Of a stretch of DNA of 46,703 nt, positions 10,500 through 19,405 are shown in pieces. Position 1 is the first letter of the stretch. Each line of letters begins with the position of its first letter. The translations under genes and the position numbers were made by a program. The stretch lies in contig MNCI01035165.1 in NCBI GenBank assembly GCA_015680685.1, positions 220,219-266,921 on the forward strand, written 5' to 3'. Source of the DNA: Gnetum montanum (taxonomy: Eukaryota > Streptophyta > Gnetopsida > Gnetales > Gnetaceae). The notes under the pieces were generated by a model. The model ran no database searches. It was not told where the DNA came from and saw only the letters and a list, made by a program, of their open reading frames with translations.

Positions 10500-11206
10500 T
10501 TTGAATCCTAAGTTAAAATAGATTATCAAAGAGGAGATTGAACAACTCCTTAAAGCGAGACTCATCTACCCTATCACAAATAGTGAGTGGGTTATCCCAC
10601 TCATGATTATACCAAAGAAAGGAGGCAAATGATGGATTTGCATTGATTTTCGACTACTCAACATGGCAACTTTCAAGTATCATTTTCCATTGTCTTTCAT
10701 CAACCAAGTGCTAGACACCATTTCGGGGCACAGCTATTACATATTTCTTGATGATTATAGTGGCTATAACCAAATTCAGATTGCACCAGAGGACTAGGCA
10801 AAGACAACTTTCACAAGTCCTTGGGGTACTTTTGCTTACCGACAGATGCCTTTTGGTTTATGCAATGCCCTAGCCACATTTCAATAATTAGTTCTCAGCA
10901 TTTTCCAACAGCAAATTTGTAGGGGGGTAAAATTTTTTATGGATGATTTTTCTACCTACAGAGCTACATTCGAGCAAGCCCTGGATCATCTTGAGCAGGT
11001 GTTGAAGAGATGTGTCAAAACAAACCTCCGACTCAATTGGCAAAAGAGCCATCTTATGGTCCAGGAAGGCATAGTCTTGGGGCATCGTATCTCAAAAGAA
11101 AGAATCAAGGTAGACCCTAAAAAAATAAGGGTCATCCATGGAATAACCTGCCAACCTAAAACAGTCAAAGAAGTTTGGTCATTCCTTGGTCATACTGGCT
11201 ACTACT
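10500..11206 (+). pseudogene. pol: Reverse transcriptase domain of element 1 (broken)
   Basis: It would copy element RNA to DNA in the cytoplasmic particle. Visible RT blocks are IIKEEIEQLL, IPKKGG, CIDFRLLN, HFPLSFINQVLDTI, SGYNQIQIAPED, the AYRQMPFGLCNA block, the active site FFMDDFSTY (10933-10953), NLRLNWQKSHLMVQEG, VLGHRIS and SFLGHTGYY. The FMDD box and the following blocks are characteristic of the Athila/Tat side of Ty3/gypsy. Stops replace Trp in the KW-R-CIDFR block (TGA near 10630), Gln before AKTTF, and others. The catalytic Asp pair is intact. Confidence 0.88.
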
Positions 11207-11700
11207 AGCGATTCATTGAAAATTTTTCCAAAATCACCAAGCCATTGGTAGAATTGATGAAGAAGGATGCTTCATTCATTTGGACCCCTACATGTGAATT
11301 AGCATTTCAACAGTTGAAACAAAAGCTTGTTAAAACTCCCATTCTTCAAGCACCAAATTGGTCCAGACCGTTTCATGTGATGATCGATGCATCAAATTAT
11401 GCTTTGGGGGTAGTACTTACATAGATGGATGATAAAAAAATGTCCATATTACATTCACTATGCAAGCTGGAGCATTGCAGGTGCACAACTAAACTACACC
11501 ACCATAGAAAAGGAGTTGATGGTAATGGTGTTCGCTTCAGAAAAGTTTAGGCACTATGTGCTTGGCTACAAAGTATTTGTGCACACAAATCATAGCGCCA
11601 TCAAATTTCTAATAAACAAACCGACGATGAGCCCTTGTGTCATACGATGGCTCGTGATTTTGTAGAAATTTGATCTCATGATGGTAGATCATAAAGGTGT
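11207..11700 (+). pseudogene. pol: RNase H domain of element 1 (broken)
   Basis: It would degrade the RNA strand of the RNA/DNA hybrid. It follows RT through the usual connection (RFIENFSKITKPLVELMKK). MIDASNYALGVVL carries the first Asp and YTTIEKELM the Glu. HTNHSAIKFL has Asn where family members have Asp (TDHS), a G-to-A change. An extra A in an A-run near 11436 shifts the frame between the first and second motifs. Confidence 0.8.
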
Positions 11701-11935
11701 GGAGAATGTGGTCAAAAATCACTTATTGCAACTAAGATGGGATGACAAGAAGAAAGAGAGCCCTTTATCTGATCAATTCCCTAATGAATCTCTCCTTATA
11801 GGTGCTATCAGTGCACAAATGCCCGATGAACCAAAATGATACGACACCATCCTCACTTATCTACTTAAGCAAGAATTGTTACAAGGGCTAGACACTAGAA
11901 AGATATAATAGTTTCTTTACCAGGTCAAATATTTC

Positions 11936-13060
11936 ATGGAGATTAATGAAAACATTTACAAGGTTTGTTCCGATGGCCTAGTACGTTGGTGTGTCCCTAA
12001 TATGGATCAACTTCACGTTCTTCATGATGCTCACAAAGGTCCTTGTTGGGGCCATTATGCTAGGAGACGCATGGCCATAAAAATCCTCATGGCAAGGTAT
12101 TATTGGCCAACAATCTTCAGGGATGCACATCAATTCATCTGTGCTTGTAATCATTACCAGAGGGATGGTGGAATGACAACTCGAATGGAGGAACCACAAC
12201 AATGGATACAACCTCTTGAACCATTCAACATTTGGGCCATTGACTTTATGGGTTTCATCACACCTTTATCAAATGGAAAGGCATATATAATAGTTGTAGT
12301 TGACTATTATACCAAGTGGGTAGAAGCAGCAGCCATCACTGACTATACATCCACCATTGTTGCTCAGTTTGTACAACAAAACATCATAAATAGGTTTGGT
12401 GTACCTCGTGTGTTAATTTCTAATAATAGAAATCATTTTACAAGTGCCACTTTCTGAAAGCTAATGCAACACTTGGGGGTTGAACATAAATTCACAACAC
12501 CATATCACCCCCAAGCCAATGGTCAAGCTGAAGTTACTAATTGGGAGATTACAAACATCTTAATGCGTACCATTAGTAAATACCGAAGGGACTAAAGCAC
12601 TAAATTATATGATGCCCTTTGGGCCTATCGCTCCACATGGAAACTTCCCATAGGTTATTCTCCCTATGAGCTTATGTACGGAAAAATACCAACATTGCCC
12701 ATCCAATCCGAGCTCTGTACACTCTCTACGTCTTATGATCTTGACCTCGATCTAAGTATAGCAGAAAAAAAATGATTAATGAGCCTCAACTTGCCAAAGA
12801 AAAATTGGTTAATGGCTTTTTCTTCCAACAAAATTCATAAGGCATTCAACAAGAAATGCCATGACCTCAAAATAAGAAAAGTCAAGTTTCAACTAGGAGA
12901 CAAGGTTCTCTATTGGAATCCTACACATGTACTCCAACGAACCAAACTTCAAACATTGTGGGAAGGACCTTATATCATAGATGAGACTTTTCCATCAAGA
13001 GCCATGATCATCTACAAACCTGATAGCCCAAACAAAAAGCAATTAGTCAATATTCAATAA
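11936..13060 (+). pseudogene. pol: Integrase of element 1 (broken)
   Basis: It would insert the cDNA into the chromosome. The N-terminal zinc site is visible as HDAHKGPCWGHYARR...CACNHYQ, with the last Cys changed to Tyr. The catalytic core has WAIDFMGFI with the first Asp intact. The second Asp motif reads ISNNRNHFT (Asp to Asn, G-to-A), and the Glu motif NGQAEVTN is intact. The C-terminal part has LWEGPYIID, a GPY/F module, and ends LVNIQ before TAA. No chromodomain follows, which separates it from chromoviruses. Stops occur after TSATF, YRRD and AEKK. Confidence 0.88.
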
Positions 13061-15171
13061 ATAAAACCTTTCCATGAGCACAAGCCAACCAACTCAACAA
13101 ACACCTCATTAGATGGACAACCATGCTCAATCTTTCGGATCTCTCCCTTCTAACTTAGTCATGGGGGAGATGGCCACCCATACTAACACCTTTGGTAGTT
13201 CCTTAGTTTTTAACACTTTTTTTTCCACATTTTTGGTTTTACAACTTTTTGTTTTCATCTTCTTTGTTTTAAATTTTTATTTTACATATTTGTATTTTTA
13301 AGGTAATTGTTTTTTCCTTAGTTTTTGCTTTATACCATCGTTAATATATTCAATAATTATTGTCTACTTTTTACTTTCTTTTATGGTTATGTTTGCTTGT
13401 GTTTGATGTGTTTCTCTACTTTTTCTGCTAATAAGGTGGTAGGTACAATGGTAATGCACTACTTGATGGTGGTATGCTTTATTTGTAATTTGATTGTTGA
13501 TGTCTGGTTTCCAACTTTGAATGTTGTTACTAATGACTGGGACATAGTTTCTTTTCATGTAACAAGTAGTGAGTCCACATCATCCACTCATCCACATAAT
13601 CTATGATTTTCCTTGTTTTGGGAGCATGCAGTCTCTTCTTCATTAATGCAACTTTAATAAATTGGTGACTTGAGTTGTTTTCGGAATTGGGAAGGAATCC
13701 AAGGTTTGAACAAGGTGTGGCTTCAAAGGGATGCAATATTCTTTGTGTTTTTCTATTTTCCTGTGTAGGAGTGTTCTCGTAAGCTTCTCACCGTTCCATG
13801 TCATTTCATAATAGGAAGACAAATAAGTCCTTGCATCGTGTGGTCCTCATCACAAAAAAAATAAAAAAAATATGAGGATTCAAAGCACATCTTGAGGACA
13901 AAATTAATGTGAAAAATGCATGGGTATTTGCATGCTATGGTTCCTATTCAAAAAAAACATGGGAATTCAAAGCACACCCCTTAGACCAAATAAAATGGCT
14001 ACAAGCACTGGTTATGAGACTTGTCTTATCTCTTCTAACAAAGACCCTTTCTCACTTCCTACCTTCACTTCAATTTGGAATGGTGGTTGTTTTGTGAAAG
14101 CATTCTTGTGTCTCAGGGAATGGACTTGTCTTAGAATGTCGATGCGAAGTCACTGAAAGTGGTTGGTTTTGATCTTGACTAAGGAAGGATCCTACCAAGT
14201 TAGTTAATCACAAACTCCACAAGGGACTATATGTGACCATAATTAGGAACTTCATTTCACTCTCTCTGTCATCAATCTATGCTTTTCATACCTCACCTCA
14301 CTGCCGGTTTCATGTTTTAATTCAATGTTCTGGTTTGATGTGTCGAGTTTCTCAGTCAATTACTTTTGGGTTTTTGTACTTAACTTTCTGAAACCATTAA
14401 TCATCCATGGTGCCCACAGACTCCTTGGTTTGAAGTTATGCAAGGGTATAAAAGGCTTGTGCCTGCTTTGGAGAGGACCCACTTGCATATCTTTCAGTTT
14501 GGTTAAGTTAAGTTCTTTACCCTTAGACATTGTTATAATTAAATTCTTTTTATTTACCCCATCCATGTCATCCAATTTTACACACCTTCACAACTATTTA
14601 TAATGAATTCTTTTTTATTGTTGTGAATACCCTCATTTTAGTACTCCTTGTATTAAGCTTTTTCTATATTGTATGGATCACTTATTTTATTTAACCCATT
14701 TATCAATCTTTCCACTAACAACATCAAACAACCAATCTATCACAATCACAACCTAGTTAGATAAAATCACCGACAAGACAAGGTACTCAGTCATTATCTA
14801 TTGAACTATAAATACTAACCCTTGGTTTTGTTGTGATTGTAGTGGGAAGTGTGGACTGGAAGCGGGACTATCATCACCAAGGAGGATGCAACCACATCAC
14901 TCGTGGGAGATTGTTCATGACCGCTGGATCTCTTCTATCCCTCCCTCATTCTTTTAATACCAAGAGGGGCTGGATGTTCTTTGGATCCATTGGTGTTATT
15001 TCCTATTGTCATGAACACCCAATGTTGTACATCATTGTAATATTGTATGCTCAGGCACTCTTGTATTTGTCTATTTTCTCTGTGTCACTCTGCATATCAC
15101 TCAAATAAGTCCACACCCCTATGATATTTTGTAAAGAACTTGTTCCTCTTTTTTGTACTCAAGGATAAGTT
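13061..15171 (+). other. Conserved 3' non-coding region of element 1
   Basis: About 2.1 kb lies between integrase and PPT with only scattered short frames. Collinear homologous blocks occur in element 2 (41901-43990) and element 3 (35749 down to 33861). Examples are the GAATTCAAAGCACACCCC block near 13965, CCCTTTCTCACTTCCT near 14045, GAAGTCACTGAA near 14147 and GAGGACCCACTTGCAT near 14470. Near 14830 a T/G-rich run ends in GATTGTAG, aligning with acceptor-like sites in the other copies. A 91-codon frame spans this site (14833-15108). Athila-type elements can carry an env-like gene here; none is recognisable. Confidence 0.65.
13157..13175 (+). promoter_or_regulatory. Internal polypurine-tract-like motif, element 1
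   Basis: TAGTCATGGGGGAGATGG lies just after integrase. It shares the core AGTCATGGGGG with the terminal PPT of element 3, and the same position is occupied in all three family A elements. It may prime a second plus-strand start; that is inference. Confidence 0.5.
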
Positions 15172-15175
15172 TTCA

Positions 15176-15191
15176 TTCAGTCGTGGTGGTA
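15176..15191 (+). other. Polypurine tract of element 1
   Basis: TTCAGTCGTGGTGGTA abuts the 3' LTR start TGATAAATC. In element 3 the equivalent reads TTCAGTCATGGGGGTA. The element 1 version has an A-to-G change and a T interrupting the G run. Confidence 0.75.
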
Positions 15192-16065
15192 TGATAAATC
15201 ATGTTTTTCATTACTCCGATATCAGGGTGGCCACAATATCAAGTACACGATATTGGGTACATGATATTGCGACCCAAGATCTGATACCATACATTCAATA
15301 TCGCAAGGTTACTCCTAGGTCTATAAATACCACGCCCAAGTGCACAATTGGGAGTAATTTTTTGGCAGTCAAGTAGTGAAACTCTTGCAATTTGTCCATT
15401 TGAAAGCTAGAATATTTTCCAAGTGCCCATAGCAGGAGGTCTAAGTATAAATAGATCTTCATTCAAGCATTGATGTACTTGAGCACATCGTTGTGTTGGC
15501 AATAAAGACAAGCTCTTTGATCCATTCCTTACAGTACTTGAGATTTTCTTTCTTATACATTTATATTTCATGAAATTTACATTAATTTTATTTATGCATC
15601 AATTAATTTTGATTAATGAAGAAAATCATAAATTACACAAGCACGACCCCTTTGAGCATACGTGTGACACTTGGTAGCTAAGAAACGACTAGCGTTTGGT
15701 AGCCTAGCAGTGTTTGCACAAAGTTTAGGATGTGTTCAAGAAGTGGGAATGGTTACTTGTGTTAGGCTAGATTAGACTATAGTTTACTTCGTAATTATTC
15801 ACTCTTACTTTTAATCACTCTTAATTTTATTCTTGTTCTAGGTGAGTAATTCCATAAAAATACAAAATAATAAAAATCGTATGCCATAGTCACACTTAGC
15901 CATACAATTACATTCACAAGTGGGACTAGGAAGACAACGAATGAACACGTACACACTATTTAGCTCTAGTGTACTTAGTAACTATAGTCTTTGAAATTTG
16001 ACTAGATTGCACATGGATGCTTGTGATTCGTATGGTTGGGCATAGGGGTACCTTGCCACTCATCA
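15192..16065 (+). mobile_element. 3' LTR of element 1
   Basis: It starts TGATAAATCATG and ends CCTTGCCACTCATCA. TATAAATA lies at 15322-15329. It is 22 bp longer than the 5' LTR, partly through a short duplication near 15795-15830 (an extra TCACTCTTA-type unit) and an insert after the TATA box. Most substitutions relative to the 5' LTR are transitions at former CpG-like sites. Confidence 0.92.
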
Positions 16066-16150
16066 GGTGCCATGAATTTTTATCCACTACTGAGTAGCTT
16101 AGCCACTGTTGACACTAGAAATCATTGCCCCTTCTAACGCCACTATAGTT
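16066..16150. repeat. Target duplication right copy and minisatellite continuation
   Basis: GGTGC (16066-16070) is the right half of the target duplication. CATGA (16071-16075) completes the 45-bp unit interrupted at 5958. One further 45-bp unit (16076-16120) follows, then a partial unit starting ATCATTGCCCC. After about 16150 the periodicity is lost. Confidence 0.85.
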
Positions 16151-16556
16151 AAACCCTCATACCAGGAATGCGCAATCTGTGCTTGGGCCATGTAGGCCCT
16201 TATGTGGGATACATAGGCCTCACCTAGGCCACGTAGGCCAGGGGTAAGGCCCACCTCTACACCTAATGCCACATTGCACTTTCTAGATGCACTTTAACCA
16301 CCCACCACAATTTCACTCTCCTAGAACATCTTACCAATGCCACATCCTTCTTGCCACTCCAACACCACCACAGTGCTATCAACATTTGTACCTCAGCAAT
16401 TGTCCCTACCCTTAGTGATGGGAAAATCTTTTCCATCAATTGATGAAGAATTTAAAAATTTCCATATGTTAGCTTATTGATTTAAATTAAAAAGCAGAAA
16501 ATTTTATTTTCAAAAAGAAAATTTAACATTGTAATAACTTGTAGGATAAAAATTTC
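16151..16556. other. Unassigned repeat-like sequence
   Basis: There are clustered TAGGCC/GGCC(A/T)TGTAGGCC words at 16190-16265, a C/A-rich stretch, then an AT-rich part. No open frame or element terminus is certain. It may include the degraded 5' end of element C, but no primer binding site was found. Confidence 0.4.
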
Positions 16557-16628
16557 ACAATTAAACATGCTCACCTTAGAGTAGTATTGGGATGGGTGAT
16601 CTCTCAAGAAATCTTGATAGTCGTGAAC
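16557..16628 (+). repeat. 5S rRNA-like relic (3' half)
   Basis: TTAGAGTAGTATTGGGATGG at 16577-16596 and the following GTGATCTCTCAAGAAA align with the plant 5S rRNA region containing AGAGTAGTACTAGGATGGGT and GACCTCCTGGGAAGTCC. The preceding AATTAAACATGCTC matches the 5S AGTTAAGCGTGCTT. Differences are mainly transitions. The block covers the internal promoter (intermediate element and box C) but is degraded. Cassandra-type TRIM LTRs and 5S-derived SINEs carry such sequence. I cannot delimit an LTR around it, so a dispersed 5S pseudogene is equally possible. Confidence 0.6.
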
Positions 16629-16849
16629 TTTTTACAAACTTAAAACAACCATACATTTTTATTATGGAGTCCATTTTTAACAAAAAAAATTAATTTTAAT
16701 AGATTTCAACCTTTCAAACACCATGGAATGGATGAATTTAGCTTTTAGTTAATTGAAAATTAGGATTCTATGGTCAAGTAGAAGTTCATGATAGTTCCAA
16801 CCTTTCATGGAACGAACTAACTATCTTGAGACCCATCAAGAAGATGAAG

Positions 16850-17960
16850 GAGGCCAAGGATTGTCAACATGCCTAATTTCTTCAACTTACCAATGTCCAG
16901 AATCTGAAGAGTACATTGAAGAGTGATGGAGACCCAAGTCAATAACCAGATGAATGCCCTTGAGGATCAAATTAATGAAATCATGGATTTTCAAGAGGAA
17001 CTTCATTAGTCAAATCAAGGATTTGAAAAGAAGATGTAGAATATGTCTGAAGAAATTAGAAGATTGTCCCAAATTTTAGAAGAAAAATGGTTGGAAATGG
17101 AATGAAAGATCAATTCCTTTGCAAACTTCATCAAGTAATTAACCAATCATCTCAGTTAACCTACTAATCGAAGCTACTTTTCACCTAGGGTTCAACACCA
17201 AGATCAATATCAACTTCCCCCAAAGGATCAACATAGAAATCAGTCCCTATTGGATGCCAGGGTGTTGATATCCATTCAAGTCAAAAAATAGAAACCAAAG
17301 ATGCGGGATATTGGAATGGGCAAAATGCACCAAAAGAATCACTAACACAAGTGCATGCCATAAAGGTAAAATTAGATCATTACAATGGAGCCCCTACATC
17401 TAGTGCCAAGGTGAAATATTGGCTTGATATAATGAAGAATTACTTCGATATGTTGAATTTATCAAGCCAAGAACATTTAGAAGTCATCTTAGTGTATTTG
17501 AGAGGACTTGCGACAACATGGTGGAATGGATTGAGATCTCAAATATTGATTGCAAATTGGCTCAACTTCTATCAAGATTTTGAACAAAATTTTTTACCTA
17601 ATTCCTTTCTTAAAGACCACAAGATAAGATTGGATTCCTTAAGATTGGGAAGGCAATCCGTGAAATATTACTACAATGAATTCTATGATCTCTCTTGATA
17701 TGTAATCCATAGGGATGAGGGAGAGTTAGCATCAAAGTTCATTAGTGGACTACATGCACAACTATGTCCCCAGACATGAGCACATACTCCTCAAATAGTT
17801 GATGAAGCCTACAAAATTGCTAAGGATTACGAAGAATCAAATCAAGAACAAACTACCCTTTAATAAGCAATGGTAGAAGAAACACCAACCAAGAGAGCTT
17901 GATTAGGATGTTTTGCTTATATTAAAGATCATTTTAAATGAGATTGTCCAAAATTACAAG
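16850..17960 (+). pseudogene. gag: gag of a second Ty3/gypsy element (element C), broken
   Basis: A coiled N-terminal part (NNQMNALEDQINEIMDFQEE, EEIRRLSQILEEKW) precedes a Retrotrans_gag-like domain. Its open part lies at 17351-17698, with the LDHYNGAP start, KYWLDIMKNYFDM and LATTWWNGL motifs. A knuckle-like CFAYIKDHFK then DCP follows near 17910, with the second Cys as Tyr. Stops interrupt several blocks. It differs from the family A gag and lacks the His/Ser-rich segment. The gag-knuckle-protease-RT order fits a chromovirus-like element, but the integrase end that would prove it is missing. Confidence 0.7.
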
Positions 17961-18119
17961 TAAAAGTACAAAGAACCAATCAAACCAGGAATAAAAAATC
18001 CAACCTAAACATGACAAAAGAAAAAGTCCAAAACACCTCAATAGTTGTGAAGAGGATTTCTGCATAGCTAAGTCAAGTTTGAGAAAATTTTAATTTTCTT
18101 TATCGATTTTTGAAGGGTT

Positions 18120-18562
18120 AATTAAAAGTAAAAAAAATTAAATTTTTGATTGATAGTAGTGCCAGTGATAACTTTATTTTCTCAAATTTAACTAAGTTAT
18201 TAAAATTAAGTTTACCTTCCAAGAAAGTTGTTAAGATAGAACTTGCAAATGAAATGACCATAAGCAATCATACCAAGTATGAAGAAATTACCTTTACTCT
18301 ACAAGACATGTCTTTCATTGAAGAATTATTTCAATTTGAACTAGGTGACATTGATGTAATCTTACGAATGTCTTTTTTAAAAAAATTTGATATTACTGCC
18401 CACTTTGGAACACACATTTTAAAAGTACCAACCACTTATGGAGTTAGGGTTCTAAGGTGGGTAGGAACAGTAAAGAAAATTCACACAATAACTATTAAGC
18501 AACCTAAGAGATTAGTCAAAAAGGATGATACGATGTTGGTTATAAAAGTAACTCAACCTTAG
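18120..18562 (+). pseudogene. pol: Protease domain of element C
   Basis: An open frame of 138 codons starts at 18146; homology begins just upstream with KFLIDSSASDNFIF. The usual motif is DSGAS; here Gly is Ser (AGT for GGT), so a functional enzyme is doubtful. ELGDIDVILRMSFLKKFD matches the downstream D-V-I-L-G-M-x-W-L motif of Ty3/gypsy proteases, with Gly again replaced (Arg). It ends at a TAG at 18560, probably from CAG. Confidence 0.75.
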
Positions 18563-18569
18563 AAATCTT

Positions 18570-19347
18570 ATGATATTGAAATCCCAAAAAAACTTAAGGA
18601 AATTTGGTGAAACTAGAGAATTACCTCGTAAAAGACCAATTGAACATGCTATTGATATTTTTCCCAATACACAACCAACGTCAAAAGCCCCTTATAGGTT
18701 TTCCACTTCTAAATTAAGAGAATTGAAAGTACAATTAGACCAACTATTGGAAAGAGGGAAGATTCAACCTAGCATATCACCTTAGGGTGCACCAATCTTA
18801 TTCATTAAAAGGAAAGATGGTACATTAAGATTATGCATCGATTATAGGGCATTGAATAAAGTAACAATTAAAAACACTTATCCCTTATCTAAGATTGATG
18901 ACTTGTTTGATCAACTTATGGGAGCATGTTATTTCTCAAACATCAATTTAAAATCAAGTTACCACCAAATAAGCTTAAGGAAAAAGACATCGAGAAAACT
19001 ACATTTAGAACCAGGTATGGATTCTCTAAATTTATGGTAATGCCATTTGGATTAATCAATGCACCTCAAAAATTTATGAGATTAATGAATAATATCTTTT
19101 GTGAATATCTTAATCCATTTGTTATAATATTTATGGATGATATACTTGCTTACTCTAAATCAGGAGAAGAACATGTTAAACATTTAAAAATTACAATGGA
19201 AGTCCTCAAGGAAAATTGGTTGAAAGCAAAATTAAGTAAATGTAAACTCTTCAAATAAGATGTTTCATACTTAAGCCATATAGTATTTAAGAAGGGATGA
19301 CAAGTAGACCCAACAAAAGTTAGTGCACTTTGAGATTGGCCAAAACT
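18570..19347 (+). pseudogene. pol: Reverse transcriptase of element C, truncated
   Basis: Conserved blocks run from ELPRKRPIEHAIDIFP through [50 protein letters not shown] and the active site FMDDILAYSKS (near 19133) to HLKITMEVLKENWLKAKLS. A one-base frame change lies near 18985. A TAG follows KLFK, and further stops occur before DWPKL. Homology stops abruptly at about 19347, before RNase H and integrase, where unrelated family B sequence begins. It is distinct from the family A RT (ILAYS against FSTY after the DD). Confidence 0.85.
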
Positions 19348-19405
19348 AATATGGTTTAGAATACTTTTCTTTTTTCCTATTCTTATTTTACACCTTTTTG
19401 TGCAG

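Larger units (their letters stand above)
5959..16065 (+). mobile_element. Element 1: structurally complete family A (Athila-like) Ty3/gypsy retrotransposon, 10.1 kb, coding-dead
   Basis: The order is LTR, tRNA-Asp PBS, gag, protease, RT, RNase H, integrase, a long 3' non-coding region, PPT and LTR, with a 5-bp GGTGC duplication. RT resembles Athila/Tat-type RTs (FMDDFS, the TNLRLNWQKSHLMVQEG block, the GHTGYY block), integrase has a GPY motif and no chromodomain, and the PBS fits tRNA-Asp. The LTRs (852 and 874 bp) differ at roughly one base in eight by eye. Every gene carries stops or frameshifts. It inserted inside a minisatellite. The lineage call is by pattern recognition. Confidence 0.9.

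Noticed and set aside
13113-13606. Hydrophobic plus-strand frames after integrase (Phe/Leu-rich), as candidate env-like membrane proteins
   Set aside because: They come from T-rich DNA, are not conserved as frames in elements 2 and 3, and lack a consistent start.
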